Shown: piece by piece, positions 22,883 to 33,606 of the stretch
Layout of the letters: the number at the start of each line of letters is the position of its first letter
Position numbering within the stretch: the first letter of the stretch is position 1
Source of the DNA: Ypsolopha sequella
Lineage: Eukaryota; Arthropoda; Insecta; Lepidoptera; Ypsolophidae
Direction of reading: 5' to 3'
Assembly: GCA_934047225.1 (NCBI GenBank)
Contig: OW204001.1
Location: 26,246,201 to 26,310,200 of the forward strand
DNA: 64,000 nucleotides
Notes under the pieces: model-generated
The model's input: the letters and a program-made list of their open reading frames with translations, nothing else
Databases searched by the model: none
What the model was told of the DNA's origin: nothing
Translations under genes and position numbers: made by a program

Positions 22883-25800
22883 ATGGAAGACTTACTTGAC
22901 CGTCAATCCAAAATTCTCGATGAGATTAAACGGATCTTATCGAATTTCAAAAAGGACTCTCGGTCTAGGAAGACCGCCGACTACTGGAAGAAATTTCTTT
23001 AAGGAATAAGTCCGCCCTTGCCTTTTATTTTTCTGTATTCTGTGTTTTATTTTAATTTTTCTGTGCAATAAAGTGTTTATTCATTCATTCATTCATTCAT
23101 TCATTCACTACATTGGAATGAGAGTTAGCGCGTTGGATCAACTTTGGAGCGAGTTTGTAGCTAATCATGCAAAGTTAGACACGGTGGAGGATAAAACTCA
23201 TCAGTATTTTCGGGAGAATATTGCTGAGTTTGTAAGAAATCTATACACCAGTGCTCGTGAAACAATATCATCATTTAAAATTGACCAGCCAATTATTTTT
23301 GACACCCAAAGCAACTATGGGCGCTCTACTGACACTGAAACTACCCAAAATGACAAAATTTCGGACTATAAGAGAAGTCTAATGGCAAATTTTCGGGCAT
23401 TAAATAAACTGATTAAAAGTATCTGCATTGACACTCTTACTGACAAGTGGGAAATCGAAGACGAGATAAAAAACTTGCACTCTCGTTGGGGAACCATTTC
23501 CGATCTGCATTTGCAAATAGATACCTTATTGGCAGGCTCTGAGGTACACTATGAGACCGATTACACGGAACTTGAAATCTCATATAAGGACATGAAGAAA
23601 AGGCTCAACCAAAAACTGTCGTTTTCCTGTGCTCAGCACGAATCAACACCAAAAATTAATATTCCTAACTTTTATGGTGATTACATGCAGTGGCCTGCCT
23701 TTATGGACCTGTTTTCCGAAGCCATACATAACAATCCCAACCTCAGCAAGACCCAAAAAATGCAACACCTGAAGGGAAAACTCAAAGGTGAAGCTGAGCA
23801 ACAAGTACAGCATTTACGCGTAACTGCAGACAACTATGACACATGTTGGGAGTTTTTGACACATAGATATAATAATAAGCAGCTACTATTTACAGCTCAG
23901 TTAGAGCTACTGCTGAACCAACCGATAATTGCAACCCAATCTGCATTTGAGCTTAAAAAGCTCTTGGACACATCCATGGAAGCAATACATGCTATGCATA
24001 ATTTAGGGATCGACACTACAACCTGGGACCCTTTTTTAGTGCATGTTTTGTGTGACAAGCTTGACACTGACACCTACGCTGATTATATGGAGACTAGAAA
24101 AAACCCCCGTGAATTGCCAGCACTTGATGAATTTATGGCGTTTTTGGAGGGAAAATTTACTGCATTGGAACCCATAAACAATAAAAACCATGTGCAAACG
24201 AAAAATAATTATCGTCAAAGTAACCCTCACACTAAACCCAAGTCACAACATTACGAAAAAAGGTCGACGAAACCCTCAACGAATAACTACGTTTTTCACG
24301 CAGGGAACCCTAAAGCATGCCCATTTTGCAACAACGATCACGCACTTTACCAATGTAAAAAGTTCCTAAATATGTCACCGGATGTACAAATAACATCGAT
24401 GTCGAAATTGAATATTTGCAAAAATTGTCTGTATGTACATCATAAAAATTATTGCAACTCCGAGAACCGATGCAGAGAATGCAACGATGCACATAATACA
24501 TTGCTCCATAATACGTTCACTAACCTCAGCGCGTCATCGACTTCAGGCACTCAGCAAAAAAAGTCGAACTACACAGCGGGATCTGATGACGAAGTTATTT
24601 TACCAACTGCATTAATTAACGTTTTATCACATGATGGAACTTATTTAACCCTTAGAGCGCTGGTCGATCAGGCCAGCCAAACCTGCATTTTAACGGAAGA
24701 TACTGCACAGAGACTTGGATTGCCAAGACAACAATTTAACGCAAGTATCAAGGGCGTTGGGACTTTATCCAATAAATGCAGGGGTAAAGTTCAGTTAACA
24801 TGCAAATCGCGACTTAGTGATTATCAATTTCACACCGAAGCCTTAGTGATGTCACGTGTTGTCGGACACCTTCCGAATGCATCGTTTGATAGAAGAGAGT
24901 TACAACACATAAGGCATCTTTCACTTGCAGATCCCGATTATAATATTTCAAGGCCAATTGATATTCTTTTAGATTCTGAAATTTATTCCAAAATCCTTAA
25001 GAACGGATTACTGAAAGGCTCTGGTCGGGAGCCTATTGCACAACAGACACACCTTGGCTGGATTCTGTCTGGTAGTTCAGGTGTGGTTAAATCATTCAAC
25101 TGTCACGTCATTGTGAATGATATGAAAGAAATAGAGAAATTTTGGGAGATAGAAGATATTACAAATGACACAAATACTGCATTGACATCTCAGGAACAAT
25201 TTTGCGAAGAATTTTACAAAAAGACAACCACTTGTCTTGCAAGTGGACGGTACGAGGTTCAATATCCTATGAAAGAAAACTTTACACAGCGCTTAGGTAA
25301 TTCAAAATCGCAAGCGACAGCACAATTTCTGCACTTAGAGAAGAGGTTTGCAAAAGATTCATCACTCTCGGAGAGCTACAAAAAGTTTATCAATGAGTAT
25401 CTGCATTTAGGCCATATGAAGAGATGTGAAACAAAGAATACAATGACACCAGAATGTTTCTTACCTCATCATGCAGTGACTAAGGAAGATTCGAGCACCA
25501 CAAGGGTTCGTGTGGTATTCAATGCAAGTCAAAAAACGAGTCCTGTTCCACCTAGTTTACATGGTTACAGTTTAAATGATCTTATGGAGTGTGGACCGAA
25601 ATTACATAACGATTTGCAAGCATTATTAATCAAATGGAGATTGCACAAATATGTCTTTACAGGAGATTGCGAGAAGATGTACCGTATGAACATGATCGCG
25701 GCTACCAACAGAAATCTGCAAAAAATAATTTGGAGAAGCAATCCTCAGCATCCTTTACAAGTATATGAACTTTGCACTTTGACATACGGCACTAAAGCTG

Positions 25801-27110
25801 CACCGTTCCTTGCACTACGAACGTTGAATCAAATGGCCGAAGATGAACCAACTTACATATTGGGAGGGACAGTACTAAAAATGACATTTACATGGATGAT
25901 GTACTAAGTGGAGCCGATAGCTTAGAAACAGCCCAAAACATGCAACGTGAGCTCATAGAAATGTTGGGAAAAGCGGGACTTAACTTACGTAAATTAATGA
26001 CATAGCACTTCTACAAAATTTGACACAGGAGCAGCTCAATCCGTCGGTGATGGACTTCAAAAATGCAGAAGTAACCAAAACACTCGGATTGCAGTGGATT
26101 CCTACAACTGACAGCTTTCGATTCAAGATAAAAATTGACATGAATACCGACAAGCCATACACAAAAAGAATGTTATTATCTGACATCTCAAAGATCTTCG
26201 ATCCACTAGGTTGGCTGTCACCTGTAACTGTCAAGGCTAAGTTATTATTTCAAACACTATGGACTACCAACTGTGACTGGGATGACATATTACAGCATCC
26301 GGTACAAAAGGAATGGGATCAATTTAGGAAAGAAATAAACGTTATTGAACAGATTGAGATACCCAGGTGGACAGGTGATACCTCGAACGTATTTCAGCTA
26401 CATGGCTTCCGTGATTCATCAGAAAAGATGTACGCATGTGCGATATATGTAATTACCATCAACTCTGACAACAAAAAGATAAGCAGACTTTTAGTGGCGA
26501 AGACGAAACTTGCACCGTTAAAAAATAAATTAAGCCTCCCAAAATTAGAATTATATGGGGCATTACTTTAAGCAAAGTTATTTGAAAAGGTTCTCAGATC
26601 ATGTGACAACCAGCATGAAATTAGTACCTACGCGTGGACTGATTCAGTGATAATCCTCGGATGGCTTAACGGAGATGCATCCAGATGGAAACCCTTTGTC
26701 GCAAATAGAGTGAAACAAATTACTAACATTATTCCTGCAAAAAGTTGGAATCACGTAACGTCAGAAAACAATGCTGCTGCCTGCGCTACGCGGGGAATGG
26801 CCCCGGCACAGCTGATGAAACATGATCTATGGTGGCATGGGCCAAGCTGGCTGCAAACATTTGATTCCAACAACATTACAAGTACACAATATGACTCACC
26901 GCAAATTGAAGAAAAAATAAATAAAGCATGTTTCACACACACTTTCTCATCATCCATTGTTTTGGAATTGATATACAAATACAATGACATTGGCCAAATT
27001 GCAAGGACAAAGCATGGATTGATAAAGAGGCCTATAATAAAACTTGCACGGGTATTGACAAATTATGACAACAATGAGCAACAAGATGTTGCCACTGACA
27101 CTGCACCTGA
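22883..27110 (+). pseudogene. BEL/Pao gag-pol, broken
   Basis: An ATG at 22883 opens the gag N-terminus (about 33 codons), interrupted by an inserted LINE tail at 22982-23112. The main frame resumes at about 23119 and runs to 25907. Domains in order: gag core (INIPNFYGDYMQWPAFMDLF), two zinc-knuckle-like Cys/His clusters (CPFCNNDHALYQC; CKNCLYVHHKNYC), an aspartic protease of DUF1758 type (ALVDQASQTCILT), and RT (VRVVFNASQKTSPVPPSLHG; LTYGTKAAPFLALR). A frameshift near 25885 puts the YMDDVLSGA catalytic box in another frame. Stops follow at about 26000 and 26569. RNase H follows (KLSLPKLELYGALL, WTDSVIILGWLNGDA). The integrase is absent. Confidence 0.92.
22982..23112 (+). mobile_element. LINE 3'-tail insertion inside gag
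   Basis: A ~130-bp segment (ggaataagtccgcccttgcc ... aataaagtgtttattcattc) ends in an (attc)n tail and interrupts gag. The aggaataagtccgccc phrase plus aataaa and a 4-bp tail repeat is the form of 5'-truncated LINE copies common in moths. The word actac-tgga occurs before it (about 22980) and actacattgga after it, an imperfect candidate target duplication. Confidence 0.7.
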
Positions 27111-27642
27111 AAAACGACGAAACTTTAAGAAAAAATTCTTAAATTTCGTTGAAAACCTATTTCGTCAATGCATTACTTCTGTTTTTAACTATGTTTACAT
27201 CCTCTTTACAACAAGCACAACAGACAGCTCCAATGTTTAAGGTGACAGAGTTTCAATCAAATCAATCTCTATACTTCGATAGGGTTTCGAGTATGCAACA
27301 AATAAAAGATTCTTGGAATTTTATCATCTACTACAACATGACAACTTACTGGCAGAATACAGAAAACTTACAAACATATGTAAAGCATTTAAAGGGATCG
27401 CAAAAAGTAGATTGGGTCATGCAATTTCAAGCTATGGTTATGCAACTAGACCATAGTATGAGTGAGTTGCAATATTACAACAGCATTCTTAAGTACCAAA
27501 ATGTGTCAAGTAGAATCTTATTTATCAACAGCGTCAGCTACCTAGCAAATGAGTTATTCGGTGTCTTAGACGAGAGATTTGCACAGAAATATGAAAATGA
27601 TATAAAAACCATCGAGAGCAATGAAAATCACCTTTTGCATTT

Positions 27643-27958
27643 GTTAAAGAATCAAACGTCTATCCTCGAAGCAGAACAGAATATCGTTATGCGGAATGAG
27701 GCGATCATGAACAAACAATTTGTTAAAGAATCAAACGTCTATCCTCGAAGCAGAACAGAATATCGTTATGCGGAATGAGGCGATCATGAACAAACAATTT
27801 GTTAAAGAATCAAACGTCTATCCTCGAAGCAGAACAGAATATCGTTATGCGGAATGAGGCGATCATGAACAAACAATTTGTTAAAGAATCAAACGTCTAT
27901 CCTCGAAGCAGAACAGAATATCGTTATGCGGAATGAGGCGATCATGAACAAACAATTT
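27643..27958 (+). repeat. 79-bp tandem repeat, 4 copies, inside env
   Basis: Units start at 27643, 27722, 27801 and 27880 (gttaaagaatcaaacgtc). The period is not a multiple of three, so each added copy shifts the frame. The word atttgt occurs at both ends of the array. Confidence 0.95.
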
Positions 27959-28620
27959 GTGTTAATAAATGAGCACTGGAAAAATACAACAAAAAATATA
28001 AACAAGCTGGAACTTGATACCCAAACTGCATTTTATATTTTAACATACTCCATCATTGCAAACAATTTACTTTCAGAAATGAGAAGAATACAAGAAACCT
28101 TAATTGACCTCGCAGCAGATATACATATATCAAGGACACTTGGACATCCATTTATTTACACCAAAGTTGTTGTAAGACCAACTAGATATAATTTTTCCCC
28201 ATTTACCGGAAGACCTTGCATTGCCGGTAACAAAGGACAATATCCGTGACATTTACAAATTATTAAAACCGCATGCACGAGTCACAGGCAGTTATCTCAT
28301 CATAGAGATTAAGATACCACTTTTAAGTAAGGAGCAATATGAGCTAGATAAAATTTACAGCATTTCGCAATTAAGAGATGACAAAAGGGTTCTTAATATT
28401 ATCCCTTTATCAGATTACATTGCATATAATATTAAGAAGGACTCCTTTATCCTAGTGAATTCAGCCGACTTACAAAACTGCATACACATGAATGATCAAA
28501 AATCATTATGCACCTTAAACCATGCAGAATACAGCATAGAATTGCATCAAAACATTTGCAACATCAAATTGTTTACAAACAGTAAATATGATACATTCTG
28601 TCGGTCTGAAATAAAGGTGT

Positions 28621-29246
28621 GTACCGATAAGTGGACAGAACTGCACAATAGTAACAGCCGGATATTCGCATGTTATATGTGCCGTTCAAAAATAAAGGTG
28701 TGTACCGATAAGTGGACAGAACTGCACAATAGTAACAGCCGGATATTCGCATGTTATATGTACCGATAAGTGGACAGAACTGCACAATAGTAACAGCCGG
28801 ATATTCGCATGTTATATGTACCGATAAGTGGACAGAACTGCACAATAGTAACAGCCGGATATTCGCATGTTATATGTACCGATAAGTGGACAGAACTGCA
28901 CAATAGTAACAGCCGGATATTCGCATGTTATATGTACCGATAAGTGGACAGAACTGCACAATAGTAACAGCCGGATATTCGCATGTTATATGTACCGATA
29001 AGTGGACAGAACTGCACAATAGTAACAGCCGGATATTCGCATGTTATATGTGCCGTTCAAAAATAAAGGTGTGTACCGATAAGTGGACAGAACTGCACAA
29101 TAGTAACAGCCGGATATTCGCATGTTATATGTACCGATAAGTGGACAGAACTGCACAATAGTAACAGCCGGATATTCGCATGTTATATGTACCGATAAGT
29201 GGACAGAACTGCACAATAGTAACAGCCGGATATTCGCATGTTATAT
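28621..29246 (+). repeat. 58/81-bp tandem repeat, 10 copies, inside env
   Basis: Units start gtaccgataagtggacag at 28621, 28702, 28760, 28818, 28876, 28934, 28992, 29073, 29131 and 29189. Two of them are 81 bp because of a 23-bp insert (gccgttcaaaaataaaggtg region). The other units are 58 bp. Confidence 0.95.
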
Positions 29247-29651
29247 GTGCCGTTCAAAGCGCGCGAAAAATAATTGTGTGCAAGAGCCGAGAGTAATAAG
29301 TGTTCCTACTTATATGCAAAACTTTAATACCGGCTCCGGCTCTCAGTGTAGTAGTAAGGTTTGCAAATCAAAAAGTGTAGTGAGTTTTGATACGAACATT
29401 GACGATATTTAGAGACAAATAAATTTAGATTTTACATAAAATATATATTTTACATTTTACATTACGTATACATTAGTCTGCACATTTACTTTCATACAGT
29501 TGTTTTTGGACTAGTTTTCATTGCACTACTGTTTACAGATACCTACTAAGGCTTATACTTGTATTCTGGAGTTTACCTTTTGTGTGTTTTTATAGTTTTC
29601 ATTTGTTATCATGTATTTTTATGTTTTTGTGTTTTTTTAGACTGGGCAGTA

Positions 29652-29801
29652 TGTACGATGCACGTACATGCCAACATGTGCAACCTACATTTACAAACTG
29701 CATTGTTAGCACTAGATTTACTTATACCATAATGTTACATTTATTTAAGAGTTCATTAAACCACCGCCGCAGACACTTGCCTTTGCATTATCTCCCCGAC
29801 A
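29652..29801 (+). repeat. 3' LTR of the BEL/Pao element
   Basis: 150 bp, colinear with the 5' LTR with four substitutions, followed directly by the second atttt target copy. The few bases before it (gactgggcagta) stand where a polypurine tract would be. Confidence 0.93.
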
Positions 29802-30293
29802 ATTTTACTTTTTTTTATATTTCTCATTTTTTTTTCGCTATAGTTTTCCTGTTATTGGCCAGTTATGATCTATAATTCTCATTTTTTTCATATTTTTCGG
29901 TCAACCAGTTTCGGAGATAAGGGGGGGGGACATACATATTTTTGGGGTTTTTTAATGATTTCTCAAAACCAGTGCCAGTAAAAATAAAAAAGTATATATT
30001 TTTACAATTAACTTGTTAATATCTACAATTTGATAACCATATTGTATTTTTAGGCTAATATTTTTTATTTTTCTCACTTTTATTTTGGAAATATTTGAAA
30101 ATTTTCAAAATTTTTATATATTTTTGTACACCTGGATATGTGGGTAAATTAATGCTATTTTTGTGCCAAATTTCATGTATTTATCTTTACGGGGCTAAAG
30201 TTATGAGGCTGTGACATACGGACGGACGGACGGACAACGGAGTCTCACCATAAGGTTCCTTTTGTACCTTTTAGGTACTACGGAACCCTAAAA
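29802..30293 (+). repeat. Lepidopteran interspersed repeat, 3' part
   Basis: Continues the repeat interrupted at 22410. It contains a second, diverged copy of the ggggggggacatacatattt segment, so the parent element carries an internal duplication. It ends gacggacaacggagtctcac, then ggtactacggaaccctaaaa, the usual 3' terminus of this family. Confidence 0.85.
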
Positions 30294-31482
30294 AATCAAA
30301 GAAAACCGCAAAATGAGGTTGGTCAAGTCTTCAGGTACATCAATTTAATATAAAAGGCTTTGTCCTGAGTCCTGGCTGACAGACAACGTACACGTACAGC
30401 CCAAACCGCTAGACGTAGAGACTTGATATTTGAAGGGTGTGTTTATAGAGAGTTGAAAACGCACACTAACCAGTCGGCCACAGCTTCAGGCTTCGAGAGG
30501 CGCGCCAAGCTTCTTGCGACAGCACCGATGGAGGGAACAAATGTATGAAGTTGTATAGAGCCGGCCATGGGTCACCACTCGCGCGTCTTGTCCGGCCTCG
30601 AGTGACTTGTACTCTCGGGACGGCGGGTGGTTGAAACAGTGATCGAGCGCACAGGACGAACCTAGTGTAGAACGCTTTGAGCGAGCGAGCGCGCTATACA
30701 TCCGATGCGGTGGAAGGTGCTGACGGGTGTCGTGACAGGGCAAAGCCCGTCGCAAAAACCGCCTGGGAGTGCAGCAAGAAGCGCCACCAGAAGCTTGAAT
30801 TTGTGGCCCTAACGTAAGAAAGGATTTTGGAAAATTCGCCTCGCAAGGAGTTCAAAAAAGGAGTCAAGGTTTAAACAAAAAACCTCTATTTCGTCGACAC
30901 CATTCATGCTAGGCAGTCAACATTTACGCTAGGCAGTCAACATTCACGCTAGGCAGTCAAAATTTTGAATGTAGGCTCTGGGGATAAAATAAACATACAC
31001 GTGTTTCAGGATTTTTCAAATTTTTCAAAACTGAAAGTCAGTGTCAGTTTTCTATCAGAAATATGAAAAAATATGATATACTTCAGAAAATAGATGTTGG
31101 TAGTGTTTGCGCTCTTTCAAGGCGTCGTGAAGCGATCAAGACACCTCCATCATCAGAGCTAGTGTCAGGGTCTGATCATGAAGAGGAAAAGGAACTTTCA
31201 ATATAATGTTTGGACTCGTTCAATTTGTCTTTACATGAGTGCCCAAAAAATGAGAATTTTATGTTTTCATTTTATATTTTCAGGGTACATTTTGTACGTT
31301 TCTTTCTTTTCTTACGTTTCTTACCAACACTTCTTAAGATGCTCCAAATACAATTATACAAATACAATTATACAATTTTCAAAACATCTTTTGACTTTTT
31401 GCGATGTTTTTAAAGAAATAAACAGATTTGAATACAATTTACATACGTGGTATAAAAGACCGCTCCAAATCAAATCGAATAA
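30294..31482 (+). other. Intron, unassigned, with a small tandem repeat and a 47-codon frame
   Basis: A GC-rich segment (30480-30800) shows no domain on either strand. A ~20-bp unit (cattcacgctaggcagtcaa) is repeated three times at 30903-30963. An ATG-started frame at 31063-31206 encodes 47 residues (serine-, arginine- and glutamate-rich, ending SGSDHEEEKELSI). I do not recognise it and it has no visible splice or family support. Confidence 0.4.
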
Positions 31483-33429
31483 GTGAATCAATTTTACTAT
31501 ATCTTTGTTTATTTTAGTACAATCCACCTTAATTTGAAAGCCGTTTTGCTAAATTTCACTGTAAGGGGCTCAGATATTAAGGTGTTTTCAGTTTTCAGTA
31601 GATTTCATAATTTAATTCGGATGACAAATATAAAGTCCATTGGTAACAAAGATTTCTATAAAATAAGTGAAATACTTTTTATAGAAGAAAAATATATATT
31701 TAAAAAGCCGACTTCGGGTCGAGTGTATGAAGAGATGAGTAAAAGTAAGAAAATATTTAAATCTCGGTTAAAATGGTGCCAAAAACATGAGGACCAAATA
31801 AAAATGGATGTTCTTGCTTCACACCACTCTGGGCACGATTTCCGCAATTTTTGGAAAAGTACAAACAGGCTTGGTGTACGGTCGGGTCTCCCCGTGAGTG
31901 TCGAGGGCATCAGCGACTCTAAGGACATTGCAGATTTATTCAGAAACCACTTTCTTGTGCATTCCTCGTTGGGACCATCAGCTGCTGTCGATGCTGAGAC
32001 CGTACAGCCTAATATAAATATATTTTTTAGCGATAAAGATGTGGCGAAAATTGTTAAATCAATGACTCGCGGTAAGTCACCTGGCCATGATGGTCTCAGC
32101 ATCGAGCACCTACAGCATGCTGGATCGCACATATACCGAGTACTGGCCTTATTGTTCAACTGCTGTATGAGGCATTCATACATACCTTCTGACATGATGC
32201 GTACTATTGTGATTCCGATAATTAAAAATAAGACGGGTGATAAATCCGATAAAACGAACTACAGGCCTATTTCTCTTGCAACTATTTTTGCCAAGGTATT
32301 TGACGGTTTGCTTGACGTGCATTTAAATAAACATCTGGATCTGCACGATAATCAGTTTGGATTTCGGCCGGGATTATCAACAGAGAGTGCAATACTGTGT
32401 TTAAAGCATACCGTTAGGTATTATGTGAAGAGAAATACGCCTGTATACGCTTGCTTTCTGGACCTCTCCAAGGCCTTTGATCTGGTTTCCTACGATATTC
32501 TCTGGAGGAAGCTCAGGGATATTAATTTGCCTGGTGAGCTCATTAATATCTTCAGGTATTGGTATGGGAACCAGATCAATAGTGTCAAGTGGGCAGACGT
32601 ACTGTCGGATCCGTATAGGCTGGAGTGTGGGGTGAGGCAGGGGGGTTTGACCTCGCCTGCACTTTTTAGTCTCTACATGGACTCGCTGATCGGGGCGCTC
32701 AGCAGCCAACGTGTTGGATGCTACATTGATGGCGTCAGCTTCAACAACATAAGTTACGCGGACGACATGGTGCTGCTGAGTGCCTCGGCCTGCGGGATCA
32801 CACAAATGTTGCGTATTTGTGAGGAATACGCCCACTCTCACGGACTCGTATACAATGTCAAGAAGAGTCAACTCATGGTATTTGGGGCTGGAGCCAAACG
32901 TCGGGTTATTCCTCCTATCAGGCTTAATGGATCTACTCTAGAAAGAGTGGATAAATTTAAATACTTAGGCCACATATTGACGTCCAGCCTCAAAGATAAT
33001 GATGACATTGAGAGGGAACGGAGGGCATTGTCGATCAGAGCGAACATGATTGCTCGCAGATTTTTCCGGTGCTCCAAGCAGGTTAAAATAACCCTATTTA
33101 AAGCGTACTGTACTTCATTTTATACATGTAGTATGTGGGCCTTCTATTCGCAAAAATCGTACAGTGCCCTCCGTGTACAGTATAATAACGCGTTTCGGAG
33201 TTTGCTGGGGCTGTCCCGACGCTGCAGTGCGTCAGGTATGTTTGCGGAAGCGCGCACAGATTGCTTCTGCACAACAATACGAAAGCGTGCCGCCTCGCTG
33301 GTGCGCCGTGTGCGGGCCAGCTCTAACATTCTCCTGTCTACCATTGCGGCCAGGCTCGACTGTCCCTATCTGAGTCGCTGCTCCCTGCTGCATGCAAGCG
33401 TCCCAGCTTGGAGGAGAGCACTCACATAG
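31483..33429 (+). CDS. LINE reverse transcriptase with a long uninterrupted frame
   Basis: A single frame of 648 codons with no stops encodes a non-LTR RT. The recognisable LINE sequence begins near residue 85 (KKIFKSRLKWCQKHEDQIK). Earlier codons may be readthrough of flanking DNA. RT blocks: GKSPGHDGLSIEHLQHAG, NYRPISLATIFAKVFDGLL, NQFGFRPGLSTESAILCLKH, CFLDLSKAFDLVSYDIL, GVRQGGLTSPALFSLYMDSL, the catalytic ISYADDMVLLSAS, and KFKYLGHILTSS. The C-terminus ends WRRALT. It is followed by an aataaa signal at 33525. No endonuclease is upstream, so it is probably 5'-truncated but recently inserted. Clade not resolved. Confidence 0.88.
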   Translation: MNQFYYIFVYFSTIHLNLKAVLLNFTVRGSDIKVFSVFSRFHNLIRMTNIKSIGNKDFYKISEILFIEEKYIFKKPTSGRVYEEMSKSKKIFKSRLKWCQKHEDQIKMDVLASHHSGHDFRNFWKSTNRLGVRSGLPVSVEGISDSKDIADLFRNHFLVHSSLGPSAAVDAETVQPNINIFFSDKDVAKIVKSMTRGKSPGHDGLSIEHLQHAGSHIYRVLALLFNCCMRHSYIPSDMMRTIVIPIIKNKTGDKSDKTNYRPISLATIFAKVFDGLLDVHLNKHLDLHDNQFGFRPGLSTESAILCLKHTVRYYVKRNTPVYACFLDLSKAFDLVSYDILWRKLRDINLPGELINIFRYWYGNQINSVKWADVLSDPYRLECGVRQGGLTSPALFSLYMDSLIGALSSQRVGCYIDGVSFNNISYADDMVLLSASACGITQMLRICEEYAHSHGLVYNVKKSQLMVFGAGAKRRVIPPIRLNGSTLERVDKFKYLGHILTSSLKDNDDIERERRALSIRANMIARRFFRCSKQVKITLFKAYCTSFYTCSMWAFYSQKSYSALRVQYNNAFRSLLGLSRRCSASGMFAEARTDCFCTTIRKRAASLVRRVRASSNILLSTIAARLDCPYLSRCSLLHASVPAWRRALT

Positions 33430-33606
33430 GTACAGTCCAATATGATTTATCTATTTATTTACTAATATTAGAATAAGAATTATTGTTACTAACAAATTAT
33501 GGGTTGTTATTGTATTGTAGCCTGAAATAAATGGATTTATTTATTATAATCAAAACAGCAACATTTTTGAAAAATAGCGCAAAAGTAGTCGTTGTTGTTG
33601 GCTACC

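Larger units (their letters stand above)
27149..29412 (+). pseudogene. Env-like gene of the BEL/Pao element, broken by minisatellites
   Basis: The frame opens with a signal-peptide-like start (MKTYFVNALLLFLTMFTS), continues into an extracellular-type region with N-glycosylation sequons, and has an ELFGVLDERF / HLLKNQTSILEAEQN region that resembles the heptad-rich part of insect errantivirus/baculovirus-F-type envelope proteins. A 79-bp tandem expansion breaks the frame at 27722. A frameshift lies near 28220. A second expansion (28621-29246) introduces stops. No convincing C-terminal transmembrane segment remains. As written the gene is non-functional. Env-like assignment is by style and position, not by search. 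Confidence 0.7.
22411..29801 (+). mobile_element. BEL/Pao provirus with env, integrase missing
   Basis: A 7.39-kb LTR element with identical-length LTRs (22411-22560 and 29652-29801), both starting TG and ending CA. It is flanked by a 5-bp target duplication, atttt (22406-22410 and 29802-29806). The order inside is leader, gag with zinc knuckles, aspartic protease, RT, RNase H, then directly an env-like gene. I find no integrase motifs between RNase H (to ~27.0 kb) and env (from 27.15 kb). Frames are broken in several places, so it is not autonomous. Confidence 0.93.

Noticed and set aside
28573..29216. Minus-strand Cys-rich frames
   Set aside because: Shadows of the 58/81-bp array in env.
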